This document shows, one piece after another, positions 1-8,068 of a DNA stretch of 33,609 bases (the first letter of the stretch is position 1; each line of letters opens with the position of its first letter). The DNA comes from a bacterium (GTDB lineage: Bacteria; Krumholzibacteriota; Krumholzibacteriia; Krumholzibacteriales; WJIX01). The stretch covers positions 1 to 33,609 of the forward strand of contig WJIX01000240.1 of the NCBI GenBank assembly GCA_014730075.1, written 5' to 3'. Position numbers and translations under genes: made by a program. The notes beneath the pieces were generated by a model, which saw only the letters and a program-made list of their open reading frames with translations, ran no database searches and was not told where the DNA came from.

Positions 1-852
1 GCGGTGTGCGGTGTGAGCGCGGTGGTAAGCTCAATTTTTCATTCACCCCTGGGCGGAGCTCTTTTTGCCGCCGAGATAACCAGAAAGAACTCTATCATAT
101 ATCCCCACCTGTTCCCGGCCATCCTTACCGGGTGCGCGGCAGTCTATGCCTCCTCCCTGTTTGGCCAGGACCCCGTATTCGCCCTCTCGGCGCCCCCATT
201 TGCCAACCGGATCGATCATATCCTGCTCTGTGTACTGGCCGCCATCATCAGCGGGGGAGTGGGGATCCTCTTCATTGCCTCATTTAATCGAATGAAGGAA
301 TCATTCCAGATATTGCCTTTCAGGCAGCCGGCGCAGGCAGCTCTGGCCGGGATCATTCTATCTCTGATCTGGGCAGCCGGGGGGCTCGATATCCTGGGCA
401 CATCCATTCCCCTCTTCAACAGTCTCGCCTCCTGGGACAGCTCGGCGTTGAGTTCGATCCCATTTTACCCTGGTAATATATTCCTTCTTGCCGCCCTGCT
501 GCTGATACTCAAAATGACTGCCACCTCCATTACGGTTGGAAGCGGTCTCAGCGGGGGAGTGACCGGGCCACTGATTGTGATGGGGGCCTGTTTCGCCGCC
601 CTCTTCTGCGCCGCATTCGGTATTGCCGGAGGAAGCGCGGCCTACTTCGCGGTTCTATGCGCCTGTATCAGTGCCATACTCTCCTCCGCTCTCAACATAC
701 CGATAGCGGCGGCCCTGATAGCTGTGGCGGTTTTCGATCATTCCTATATCATACCCTCAGTGGTAGGAGCTATTCTTCCCTTCTTCATATTCAAGGGCAA
801 GACTGTTTTCGTATACCCCGGTTTGGAGGAGCAGCTCGAGAGGACCGGGTAA
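1..852 (+). CDS. ClC-family chloride channel/antiporter, C-terminal part (5' end outside window)
   Basis: The reading frame is open to the left edge, so the gene starts outside the window. What is left (about 283 residues) is the C-terminal half of a ClC chloride channel or chloride/proton antiporter, an integral inner-membrane protein. It begins in a helix with the family motif ending PLGGALFAAEI. It continues through several hydrophobic helices and contains the helix-N loop, GSGLSGGVTGPLIVMGA. The usual loop is GGxFxP, whose Phe lines the anion pathway; here that residue is Thr. The GREGP motif with the gating glutamate would lie upstream and cannot be seen. There is no C-terminal CBS pair. 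The next gene, 317 bp downstream on the same strand, appears to have its own promoter. Confidence 0.9.
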   Translation, partial: AVCGVSAVVSSIFHSPLGGALFAAEITRKNSIIYPHLFPAILTGCAAVYASSLFGQDPVFALSAPPFANRIDHILLCVLAAIISGGVGILFIASFNRMKESFQILPFRQPAQAALAGIILSLIWAAGGLDILGTSIPLFNSLASWDSSALSSIPFYPGNIFLLAALLLILKMTATSITVGSGLSGGVTGPLIVMGACFAALFCAAFGIAGGSAAYFAVLCACISAILSSALNIPIAAALIAVAVFDHSYIIPSVVGAILPFFIFKGKTVFVYPGLEEQLERTG

Positions 853-1168
853 TAACCGGAAACAACCCTCAACCAGAAGGAATATCGCTGAACCGCCGGG
901 GAGTATGATAACCACCCCCCCCGCTCAGGGGTAACTTTTCCTTAATCACTATCCCGGACTGGTGATAAATCCCCAGCACAGGATCAGATTCATTCCTCTC
1001 AGCCCCGGCCAGGTGGGCCGGAAGCATGGCTTTAGCTGCTGTTATAATAGAAGTTACAGAAAGACAGTAGTTTCCGGCAGGGATAGAGGCCGGTATTAAT
1101 GATAACGGAATAAATATTGTATTGTTAATCGGGCGTGGAAATACGGACTGGCAGAAAAGGAAGCAAAG
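853..1168. other. Intergenic region between ClC and the DUF192-like gene
   Basis: This region is about 316 bp. I see no convincing gene in it; the overlapping minus-strand frame lacks family features. It is moderately A+T-rich near its right end and holds a candidate extended -10 promoter (listed separately). No clear terminator with a T-run follows the ClC gene. Confidence 0.5.
1040..1048 (+). promoter_or_regulatory. Candidate extended -10 promoter (TGT-TATAAT)
   Basis: The plus strand reads TGTTATAAT, a perfect -10 hexamer with the TGn extension. No good -35 hexamer is present at 17 bp, as is common for extended -10 promoters. The start site would be near 1055, giving a leader of about 115 nt to the ATG at 1169. 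It is recognised by pattern only. Confidence 0.35.
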
Positions 1169-1516
1169 ATGTCGGTTAAGAACCTGACAAGACATACCAT
1201 GCTGGGACATACACTGCTGACACTGAGCAGGAATTTCCCCAGGACTCTCAAGCATATCAACCAGTTCGGTATTCCCGAAGGTTACGCCCTGTGGATATCT
1301 CCCTGCAGCGCCATCTACACGGTGGGAATGAATAATCCGGTGGATATCGTATTCCTTGACAAAGACCGGAGGATCATAAAGATTCTCCGGAACTTCCCCC
1401 CCAGCTGTTTCGCCAGGACAGATTCAGAGTCAATCGGCGCCCTGGAGCTTCCTCCAAACCGTCTTGCCCAGACCAACTCCTTTCTGGGTGACAGAATCAA
1501 GCTTGAAATAGATTAG
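1169..1516 (+). CDS. DUF192-like small protein
   Basis: This is a 115-residue protein resembling the DUF192 family, small beta-rich proteins of unknown function. The family pattern is visible: around residues 45-75 a stretch of WISPC..IYTVGMNNPVDIVFLDKD matches the usual 'pC..I.T.gM..piDvvFld.dg.V' core. A later ALELP followed by a GD dipeptide near the C-terminus matches the family's 'vLElpag...GD' ending. The start is an ATG preceded by AAGGAAG. DUF192 proteins are often exported, but no signal peptide is seen here. It is convergent with the Memo-family gene, 39 bp away. The family call is fairly firm; the function is unknown. Confidence 0.72.
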   Translation: MSVKNLTRHTMLGHTLLTLSRNFPRTLKHINQFGIPEGYALWISPCSAIYTVGMNNPVDIVFLDKDRRIIKILRNFPPSCFARTDSESIGALELPPNRLAQTNSFLGDRIKLEID

Positions 1517-1555
1517 TCCCCGCGACCGGCGAAAGTTCCCTGATCCTGATCAATC

Positions 1556-2692
1556 TCACCAGTATCCTAAACCAGCGTATCCCACCCAATGGCGGAGGGT
1601 GCTGATATTTGTCATGCCCAGCCCCAGAGTGCGATCCGGATCTGCAGGAGCATCCAGGCTGGTGCCATAACGGAGCAGAAATCCTTCCGGTTTTTCCCGT
1701 CCCGAGAGCTCGCAGAGCTCGAGCAGGGTCCGCAATCCAAAAGGTATGGAATAAACCCCGCACCAGGTAACCTTGTAAGGCCATTCAAGGTCGTCCCTTT
1801 CCACCAGCTCCCTGAACCTGGACAGCCCGGCCCGGTCGATAATACCTGTAAGAGAGGAGTCTATTATCTTCATCTCCTGTTCCAGAGCCCTCTGGTAACC
1901 CTCGCGGTCCGTCCCGAAAGGAGCGTAATTTCTTCCACCCCATTTGCGGTCGCCGTAATGTACGCAGTCTGCGGAAATCAGGACCGCCAGGTCCTCTCCG
2001 AGAACCCAGCCCCGCCGATTCATCTGCTCTTTAAGGGCTGAAGCGGTCAGGCCCGCCAGCTTTCCCTGAAGCTCCCCCTTTAACCTGGTGACCAGGACAG
2101 GGACTATTCGCAACTCTTCAGCTTCCGGCCCACCGAACCCGGGAAACTGCAGGAAGGGAATGAAAGACTCGATCGAATGCTCGCCGGCATGCAACCCATT
2201 ATCAACCATTACATATTCTCCGGGAAGGGCGGCGATCAGGTCTTCTCTCAGCCCGGAAACCTCGCAGTTTCCGTAAGGCCCCTTCCAGGCGTCGTAACTG
2301 TCAAAAACGAGCCTGCCTTCGATCCCGGCGCGGCGGCAGGAGTGGCACACCCCGAAGATAACCACCACCGGAGCCTTCACCCTCTTCATTACCTCCAGGT
2401 AGACCGGCCCGGCATAGAGGTAATCGTCGTGCGGGCAGATTGCAGCTGTCATTACACCTTCAGGAAGGCCCTCCGTCGCCTTCGCGCCGGAACGGCTACG
2501 CCCGTACCGGCCCGCCATTTCGACCACCAGCTCCACCTGTGCGGGTGAAGTGGCATAACCCACGGTATCAACCGGCATTCTAACCGAACCCTGTTCCGCC
2601 GCGAATGTATGAACCGGGGTGATTAACCCGTCCCGTAGGATTAAATTCAATACAGCCAGCAGGGATAAAGTTAACAATATCTTCTTTCTCAT
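1556..2692 (-). CDS. Exported Memo-family protein (AmmeMemoRadiSam system protein B-like)
   Basis: The protein has 378 residues. The ATG at 2692 is chosen because GGAGG lies 7-8 nt upstream and a signal peptide (MRKKILLTLSLLAVLNL..) follows directly; an ATG at 2725 is in frame but lacks these. The body matches the Memo family, relatives of class III extradiol dioxygenases that bind a metal. Visible motifs are PHDDYLYAGP (His88), GVCHS (His117), HAGEHSIESFIPFL (His172) and ADCVHYG (Cys243, His245), which match the known metal-site motifs. Memo genes are often near AMMECR1 and radical-SAM partners; neither is in this window. Most family members are cytoplasmic, so the N-terminal export signal is unusual. 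The reaction is unknown. It is divergent from the class II aldolase gene. Confidence 0.87.
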   Translation of the reverse strand: MRKKILLTLSLLAVLNLILRDGLITPVHTFAAEQGSVRMPVDTVGYATSPAQVELVVEMAGRYGRSRSGAKATEGLPEGVMTAAICPHDDYLYAGPVYLEVMKRVKAPVVVIFGVCHSCRRAGIEGRLVFDSYDAWKGPYGNCEVSGLREDLIAALPGEYVMVDNGLHAGEHSIESFIPFLQFPGFGGPEAEELRIVPVLVTRLKGELQGKLAGLTASALKEQMNRRGWVLGEDLAVLISADCVHYGDRKWGGRNYAPFGTDREGYQRALEQEMKIIDSSLTGIIDRAGLSRFRELVERDDLEWPYKVTWCGVYSIPFGLRTLLELCELSGREKPEGFLLRYGTSLDAPADPDRTLGLGMTNISTLRHWVGYAGLGYW

Positions 2693-2838
2693 CCTGATAC
2701 CTCCACGGATGCCGGCTCCCGGCATTCTTCGCCGATATTCTCAAGCCCTGATTACAGAAACAGTATCATGGATAGGATGATAACTCCAATTGCCCGCGCT
2801 GTCTTCAATTTTATCTTACCCTCAGCGGTCAGGGCATG

Positions 2839-2844
2839 TATAAT
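2839..2844 (+). promoter_or_regulatory. Candidate sigma-70 -10 box for the aldolase gene
   Basis: A perfect TATAAT lies 32 bp before the ATG at 2877, directly preceded by TG. The -35 at 17 bp spacing (TTACCC, 2816-2821) is poor. The expected start is near 2851, giving a short leader that holds a strong GGAGAGGG ribosome-binding site. Confidence 0.42.
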
Positions 2845-2876
2845 GGTATTGTTTTGTCACAAAGGGAGAGGGCAGA

Positions 2877-3506
2877 ATGCCAGGTAATATCAGAGAGGAA
2901 ATAGCGGAAATAACCCAACGGCTCTACCGCAGGGGGCTCACCACCGTATCGGGAGGAAACATCAGCGCCAGAGGGGGAAACGGTTCAATATTCATTACAA
3001 GGTCAGGGCCCGACAAGGGAATGCTCACCGGGGAGGATATCTGCGAGATATCATCCGGGGGGGATATTCTATCAGCAGGGCTCAATCCCAGTATGGAAAC
3101 CGGAATGCATCTGGCAATATACCGGCGGCGGCCTGATACCTGCGCGATAATTCATAGCCACCCCACAGTGGCATGCGCCTTCTCAGCCACCGACAGAGAG
3201 ATCGACACTACCCTTACAGGCGAGACATACCTGCTGCTCGGAAAGATCGAAAAGGTGCCGGGGGAGACCATGGGCTCGGAAGCTCTGGCAGATGAAGTGG
3301 GGAAGGCGGCCGCAGGCTCCGATGTAATAATGATCGGAAACCATGGGCCGGTCTGCCTGGGAAGATCCCTGATGGAGGCCTACAATAGAACGGAAGTTCT
3401 GGAACAGGCAGCCAGAATGACACTGGCCGCTCATATGCTGGGAAACTGCAGTAGGCTCTCAGCGGAAACCCTCAGGCATATAGATTCTATTTTCAGGGGA
3501 AGCTGA
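2877..3506 (+). CDS. Class II aldolase/adducin family protein (fuculose-phosphate aldolase-like)
   Basis: This is a 209-residue cytoplasmic protein of normal family length. It has the substrate-phosphate loop VSGGNISAR (residues 24-32), the acidic catalytic position Glu74, the zinc ligands in HSHP (His93, His95) and a third ligand in GNHGP (His156). The family cleaves or epimerises small sugar phosphates such as L-fuculose 1-phosphate, L-ribulose 5-phosphate or methylthioribulose phosphate by zinc-assisted retro-aldol chemistry. The exact substrate cannot be told from the sequence, and no sugar-catabolic neighbours are present. The start is an ATG with a strong GGAGAGGG site. The gene is monocistronic and convergent with the histidine kinase gene, with a shared terminator region between them. 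Confidence 0.9.
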   Translation: MPGNIREEIAEITQRLYRRGLTTVSGGNISARGGNGSIFITRSGPDKGMLTGEDICEISSGGDILSAGLNPSMETGMHLAIYRRRPDTCAIIHSHPTVACAFSATDREIDTTLTGETYLLLGKIEKVPGETMGSEALADEVGKAAAGSDVIMIGNHGPVCLGRSLMEAYNRTEVLEQAARMTLAAHMLGNCSRLSAETLRHIDSIFRGS

Positions 3507-3532
3507 AAAAAAGCATATCCGGGACAACCCGG
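3506..3532 (-). terminator. Rho-independent terminator of the PAS histidine kinase gene
   Basis: On the minus strand, CCGGG-TTGT-CCCGG (3519-3532) is followed by ATATGC and a run of seven T (3512-3506). It sits directly after the kinase stop codon and overlaps the last base of the convergent aldolase gene. The stem is short (5 bp) but G+C-only. Confidence 0.6.
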
Positions 3533-4627
3533 TCAACCGGCTGGCAGTAGAATCTCCACGGAGGTCCCGCTTCCCGGACTGGTATTGACCGAGAGCTCCC
3601 CGTGGTGCCTCTTTATTATGCTTTCGGCAACCGGAAGCCCCAGGCCGACCGAACTGCCCTTCTTCCAGGTACTGTAGAAGAGCTCCAGGCACTTCTCCTT
3701 CTGCTCTGCGCCCATCCCGCATCCGCTGTCTTCAACAACAACCCGGTAATATTTCTGCTCCCTTTCCCCCAGCATCTTTACCACTCCGGTCAGCTTGAGC
3801 GTTATCTCTCCCTGCTCCTCTATCGCCTCCCGGGCGTTGTAGCATATATTCAGTATGGCGTTCTCGATCTTCTCTCTCTCCACCATGACGAAACAGTCCT
3901 CTCCGGGGAGCTCCGTTCTTACCGTAATGCCCTCCGGGAATTCCTTCCGCAGGTAGCTTTCTATTCCTCTGATAATATCATTGAGCGATTCCCTGTTCCG
4001 ATCTCCGATCTTCTGGTTGGTAATATCCTGCATCCTCTTTATATAATCCCCTATCTTGCCTGATATCTCCAGGATCTCCTTCAGGTCTGAACTGACCGAT
4101 TTGTCATCATCGGTTGCCTCCAGCGCTAGGGCCGCGACACCGCTGACTCCGTATAGATAGTTGTTGAGGTCATGGGCTACGCTCGAGAGTATCACTCTGG
4201 CTTCTTCGACGTCGCGGGAACGGAGCAGCTCTGATGAGATGGATGTCCCGGTGTCGGCGATCATCCCCACTCCTGCGATCCCCTCTATCCTTCCATCATG
4301 AGAGTAAACCGGTTCCAGCGCAAAATTGAATGCCCCGTTTTCTTCTTCTCCATCCGCGGGGACCGAGACCCGTAACTCCTCTCCACCCTGCACCCGTCGC
4401 TCCGCATCGCCGGGAAATACCGATATGGACAGGTCTTCATCGGTAAGGCCGACCACCTCTTCCCTCTTCAGCCCGGCAATATCGCGGTAAGGCCTGTTCG
4501 CATAAAGGTACTTGCCCTCTCTGTCCTTGATGAACAGGGCAAATCCCAGTTTCTGCGATGCCGACGCCAGGGCCTGGATCAGTTCCGGACCTGCCGGGGC
4601 GGTTCTTCCATTCTGCGCTTTACCCAT
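3533..4627 (-). CDS. PAS-domain sensor histidine kinase (orphan)
   Basis: The protein has 364 residues and no membrane segment, so it is probably a cytoplasmic sensor. A PAS domain spans about 20-130 (FALFIKDREGKYLYANRPYRDI..) and has the PAC-like EPVYSHDGRIEGIAGVG end. The phospho-acceptor helix contains VAHDLNNYLYG (His152). The HATPase domain follows, with an N-box (ILNICYNAREAI), a G1 box (EDSGCGMG) and a G2 box (GLGLPVAESII). The H-box with Asp-Leu-Asn after the His resembles the NtrB-like/'HDLNN' kinases. No receiver or response regulator is encoded next to it, so the partner is unknown. The start at 4627 has GAGG only 2 nt from the ATG, so it is less certain. Confidence 0.9.
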   Translation of the reverse strand: MGKAQNGRTAPAGPELIQALASASQKLGFALFIKDREGKYLYANRPYRDIAGLKREEVVGLTDEDLSISVFPGDAERRVQGGEELRVSVPADGEEENGAFNFALEPVYSHDGRIEGIAGVGMIADTGTSISSELLRSRDVEEARVILSSVAHDLNNYLYGVSGVAALALEATDDDKSVSSDLKEILEISGKIGDYIKRMQDITNQKIGDRNRESLNDIIRGIESYLRKEFPEGITVRTELPGEDCFVMVEREKIENAILNICYNAREAIEEQGEITLKLTGVVKMLGEREQKYYRVVVEDSGCGMGAEQKEKCLELFYSTWKKGSSVGLGLPVAESIIKRHHGELSVNTSPGSGTSVEILLPAG

Positions 4628-4735
4628 ATCCTCGCCAACTGCCGTTTCTGAAAACTCAAATGGTGGATCCAGTTATAATATCGGCCAACCGGATAAAACC
4701 TTAACCTTACAACTCATCCAGCGGGGCGGGGCAGG

Positions 4736-5863
4736 TCAGTTGCTCAGGGTCATCATTACCCGGATAGCCTCCTCGAAATCACTCCTGGTGATAACTCCCA
4801 GAAGACTCCCCTGGTTATTTACAACCGGGTATGATTCATACTTCCGGGCATTGATCAGATGAAAGACCCTTGCCGGGGAGCTGCTCAACCCTATCACATA
4901 ATCGGTAAGATTGGTGTTGATAACATCCTTTACTTCCAGCTCGGGCCTCTTCTCCGGATCAATCTTCTTGACGTCGCCGATAGTGACTATACCCAGCATT
5001 CTCCCATCAGAGACTACCGGGAAGAAATAGGAGTGGTACTTCTCGAAATATTCATCCATCAGGGTCTGCAGATCCATGGTCAGGCCTACCGTAACCACAT
5101 TCTTCCTGACCAGATCCGAGATATCAAGCCTCTTCATAACCTGGTGGTAGAGGATGGCTCCGTAACTTCTAATCGCTGCCTGCCTCAGAAAGGTACCTAT
5201 TATCATCAGCCAGATCCCGCCGATGAAGTTTCCGTAGAATATCAGGCTGAAGAGGCCGAGTCCTATGAGAAAAAGCGCGAAGTACTTGCCTATCCTGCTG
5301 GCTATATCGGTCGCCCTTACGATATTCTTCTTTCTGTACCAGATAATCGCCCGCAGGATCCTGCCCCCGTCCAGCGGAAAGCCGGGGACCATATTAAACA
5401 GGAAGATTACTATATTTATATAGACCAGCGATTCGAACAGTACCGACAGAGCCCGGATGGAGCGAAAAAGCAGAGAAAGCAGGAAGAACAGACCTGCCAG
5501 GACAAGGGTCATGGCCGGCCCGGCTGATGCCATTTTCAGCTCCACCACCGGGTCCTCCACCTCGTTCTCCATGTGGGCGACTCCACCGAACATGAACAGG
5601 GTTATCTTTCCTATAGGAAGGCCATTTTTCTTGGCCACCAGCGAATGGCTGAACTCGTGCAGCAGGATGGAAAGGAAGAGAAAAAGGGAAGCGAAGAAAG
5701 CCATTATCCACAGCTGGGTGGTTGAAAAGATCCCGGGATAGCTCTCCGAGTAGAACCCCGTGGCGAAACTCCAGGTCATCAGTACCAGTATGACCAGCCA
5801 GCTGATATGGACCTGTACCGGTATGCCCCAGAGTTTGAAAAGGTGAAGAGACCTCTTAAACAT
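4736..5863 (-). CDS. Site-2-protease-type M50 metallopeptidase with two CBS domains
   Basis: This is a 375-residue polytopic membrane protein. The zinc motif is HEFSH (His69, Glu70, His73) in the second hydrophobic block. The third ligand is in NMVPGFPLDGGR (Asp165), the usual NxxPxxPLDGG signature. The C-terminal third (about 250-370) holds two CBS domains (VTVGLTMDLQTLMDEYFEKY.. and ITRSDFEEAI at the end), which in this subfamily bind nucleotides. Such proteases cut transmembrane helices of regulators; the substrate here is unknown. It lies 21 bp downstream of the panD-like gene on the same strand, so it may be read through from that unit, although a functional link is not evident. Length and architecture match the family. 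Confidence 0.92.
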   Translation of the reverse strand: MFKRSLHLFKLWGIPVQVHISWLVILVLMTWSFATGFYSESYPGIFSTTQLWIMAFFASLFLFLSILLHEFSHSLVAKKNGLPIGKITLFMFGGVAHMENEVEDPVVELKMASAGPAMTLVLAGLFFLLSLLFRSIRALSVLFESLVYINIVIFLFNMVPGFPLDGGRILRAIIWYRKKNIVRATDIASRIGKYFALFLIGLGLFSLIFYGNFIGGIWLMIIGTFLRQAAIRSYGAILYHQVMKRLDISDLVRKNVVTVGLTMDLQTLMDEYFEKYHSYFFPVVSDGRMLGIVTIGDVKKIDPEKRPELEVKDVINTNLTDYVIGLSSSPARVFHLINARKYESYPVVNNQGSLLGVITRSDFEEAIRVMMTLSN

Positions 5864-5884
5864 GTGAACTCTTTCAGGTACGGC

Positions 5885-6256
5885 TCAGGAAGATGGCTGC
5901 AGCTCATCCTCGCTGTAATAACCGGAGAAACGGTTGGATTCGTCGACTCTGATGAAGAGGGGGTACCTCCGGTCCTCGGTCCACGCGAAGGTCATTATAT
6001 CCACGGCATCGCCCTCCTTGACCAGGTGCGCGGCAGCTCCGTTCATACAGATAACCCCCGAACCACGCCTGCCCTTAATCACGTAGGTCTGTAATCTGTT
6101 GCCATTGGTCCTGTCCACCACCAGCACATTCTCCTGCTCGCTCAGGTCAGCCTTCTCGATGAGGTCTTCATCTATGGTTATACTACCCACGTACCTCAGG
6201 TCCGCCTGGGTAACCCTGGCGTTCATTATCATTGACTTGAGTACGAGTCTTTTCAT
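5885..6256 (-). CDS. panD: Aspartate 1-decarboxylase-like protein (PanD-like) with altered Lys9 and His11
   Basis: The protein has 123 residues and is a full-length PanD homologue. PanD is a pyruvoyl enzyme that turns L-aspartate into beta-alanine for pantothenate. The start used is the second of two adjacent ATGs (6256), 7 nt from GAGG; ATGs at 6259 and a longer start at 6280 are possible. With this start the numbering equals that of E. coli PanD. Tyr22, the Gly24-Ser25 cleavage pair, Arg54, Thr57, Tyr58, Asn72 and NGAAAH are all kept. However, the normally conserved Lys9 and His11 (K-[IL]-H-R) are Met9 and Met11. The upstream gene's C-terminal domain is a paralogue with the reverse pattern. 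Self-processing looks possible; independent decarboxylation is doubtful. A role in a mixed complex is inference. Confidence 0.88.
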   Translation of the reverse strand: MKRLVLKSMIMNARVTQADLRYVGSITIDEDLIEKADLSEQENVLVVDRTNGNRLQTYVIKGRRGSGVICMNGAAAHLVKEGDAVDIMTFAWTEDRRYPLFIRVDESNRFSGYYSEDELQPSS

Positions 6257-6296
6257 CATACCACCTCGGGCCAGAATCACAACTTCTCCTCGCTAT

Positions 6297-6326
6297 AATA
6301 TATCAAATTGTCACTCATGAAAACAA
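6297..6326 (-). promoter_or_regulatory. Weak candidate promoter in front of the panD-like gene
   Basis: On the minus strand TTGTTT (6326-6321) is followed after 18 bp by TATATT (6302-6297), inside an A+T-rich gap of 96 bp between the ligase-PanD gene and panD. It could give panD its own transcription besides read-through. Confidence 0.28.
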
Positions 6327-6352
6327 GTGCGGCGTTCCCCCTGCCGGAGTAA

Positions 6353-8068
6353 TTACAGCTTCATCCCCTCTATCTCGGTAAGATAACGCACGAAATGATT
6401 ATCTTCGTCAACCAGGATATTGCTGAAGTTGCCGCCCGTCTCGCTGGACCAGGTAAAGGCCATGATCCCTATCTCGTCGCCCTCCCGGATATGGTTTGCC
6501 ACCGCGCCGGAGGCAACCATCCTGCCGGAGCCCGGCCTGTCGGACACCGCAAAAGTCTCCAGCCTGGCCCCGTTGGTAGCATCCACTATCAGGATCTTCT
6601 CATACTGGTCGATATTTGCAAGTTTCATGATCTCCCCGTCTATCCTCAGGCAGTCGCTCATCTCCGGCTCGGTCCCGGTGATACTGGCCTTGTGGACCTT
6701 TGACTTGATTACCAGCCTGTCAGTGGTATCGGAGATGATGAACTTGGATTTGCCGGCGGGAGTCAGAGGTATCTCAGTGACTATCAGGAAGTTTACATGC
6801 ATATTGGCACCGCAGCAGTCCGATATCTTCTTCCTGAGGATACCGGTATTTTCATCTTTCCACCCCTGTTCCGGAACGATCCTGAAATCTATGGAGTTGA
6901 GCGCCTTCTGCTCTATCTGGAACCTCCTGATCCCGGGGACTGACCTGGACAGGCTGGTCCAGAAGAAACCGCCCACCGATTTTCCGTCCGGTGTCCTTAT
7001 GTTATCAAAGCTCCTGCCCTCCACCCGCTCCAGCAGGGGCAGCCCCCTGCCGCACTCGCATTTACGCCCGGCGGCTACAGCCACGTCCCCGGTCCGGTAA
7101 CGTATAAACGGCATGTACATATTCATCAGGTCGGTTACCACTATCTCACCCGCCTCCCCCGGACGGGCCGGCCTCCCCTCCTTATTTATCAGCTCCACCA
7201 GGTGTAGATCAGAGGCGATATGCAGGCCTCGATGCTCCTGGCACTCGAAGGCGACATCGGCAAACTCCCTGCTGCCGTAACTGTTATAGATCGGGGCGTT
7301 GAAGACCTCCTCAATCAGTTCTCTCTGCTTGGGATACAGGGTCTCCCCGCCTGTCACCACCGCCTCCGGCTTATGCAGGTTTATTGATTTCCTCCTGCAG
7401 TAACCGGCGAACTGGACCAGCGCGGATGGGTACCCGATTATCAGTTCAGGCTTGAAGGAGCGTTCCATGGCCGCGTATTTCTTCATCCTCGAATCAGACA
7501 TATCGAAAGTTGATATCAGCCTGGTATTATTGAAGTAGCTCCTGACTCTCCTGATTATACGTTCCTTCAGGCTCAGGTCCATATCCACACCCCAGAATTT
7601 CAGCTCCCTGGTACCTATATCAATCCCGGCTATCCGCAGCTGCCTCAGACGGTTGGCCCTCCGGAAAGGTATGGCGGCCCGGTCACAATAGAAATAGAGC
7701 GGAGCGCCGGTAGACCCGCCGGTACTGGAGGGATAACCGTTGCGAAGAGGGTCTCCGGTAATCAGCGACCGGGAATTGTCTTTTATCACATTCCTGGTCA
7801 GGTATGGTATCTTACGGAAATCATCCATATCCGAGATCTGGCGGACATTTATCCCCCTCCTCTTGAACAGCTCGCGGTAATAAGGAACATGAACTGACAC
7901 CTGTCTGAGAAGTTCCTGAAGCCTTCTCCACTGGAGGTCCTCGATTTCCCCGCTGGAGAGATACTGGTTGCCCTCCAGCTCCTCCAGGATAGCCAGGATC
8001 CGGTCCCTCTTGAATCCCCGGTAGATCGGATAGATCACATTTCTGACAAATGACGGAATCAGCGGCAT
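6353..8068 (-). CDS. PaaK/CapK-like AMP-forming ligase fused to a PanD-like C-terminal domain
   Basis: The protein has 571 residues from the ATG at 8068 (GGGA 8 nt upstream); an in-frame TTG at 8089 has no ribosome-binding site. Residues 1-445 form a complete phenylacetate-CoA-ligase/CapK-like adenylation enzyme. It has the phosphate loop SSTGGSTGAP (114-123), YNSYGSREF (261-269), the YRTGD motif (324-328) and the C-terminal catalytic Lys in PLTPAGK (Lys440). Residues 451-571 align end to end with the neighbouring PanD-like protein. They keep the equivalents of Lys9 (Lys457), His11 (His459), Arg54 (Arg502) and Thr57 (Thr505). Asp472-Cys473 replace the Gly24-Ser25 cleavage pair, Met470 replaces Tyr22, Phe506 replaces Tyr58 and Ser520 replaces Asn72. 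CapK-like ligases occur in polysaccharide loci. The activated acid is unknown; beta-alanine or aspartate is a guess. Confidence 0.88.
   Translation of the reverse strand: MPLIPSFVRNVIYPIYRGFKRDRILAILEELEGNQYLSSGEIEDLQWRRLQELLRQVSVHVPYYRELFKRRGINVRQISDMDDFRKIPYLTRNVIKDNSRSLITGDPLRNGYPSSTGGSTGAPLYFYCDRAAIPFRRANRLRQLRIAGIDIGTRELKFWGVDMDLSLKERIIRRVRSYFNNTRLISTFDMSDSRMKKYAAMERSFKPELIIGYPSALVQFAGYCRRKSINLHKPEAVVTGGETLYPKQRELIEEVFNAPIYNSYGSREFADVAFECQEHRGLHIASDLHLVELINKEGRPARPGEAGEIVVTDLMNMYMPFIRYRTGDVAVAAGRKCECGRGLPLLERVEGRSFDNIRTPDGKSVGGFFWTSLSRSVPGIRRFQIEQKALNSIDFRIVPEQGWKDENTGILRKKISDCCGANMHVNFLIVTEIPLTPAGKSKFIISDTTDRLVIKSKVHKASITGTEPEMSDCLRIDGEIMKLANIDQYEKILIVDATNGARLETFAVSDRPGSGRMVASGAVANHIREGDEIGIMAFTWSSETGGNFSNILVDEDNHFVRYLTEIEGMKL

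Noticed and set aside
869-1255. 128-codon minus-strand frame between the ClC and DUF192-like genes
   Set aside because: Its start lies inside the DUF192-like gene and its composition is not protein-like; no motif seen.
4859-5527. 222-codon plus-strand open frame opposite the M50 peptidase gene
   Set aside because: The minus strand has full M50 and CBS motifs; the plus-strand frame has no family motif and is an antisense frame favoured by G+C-rich third positions.
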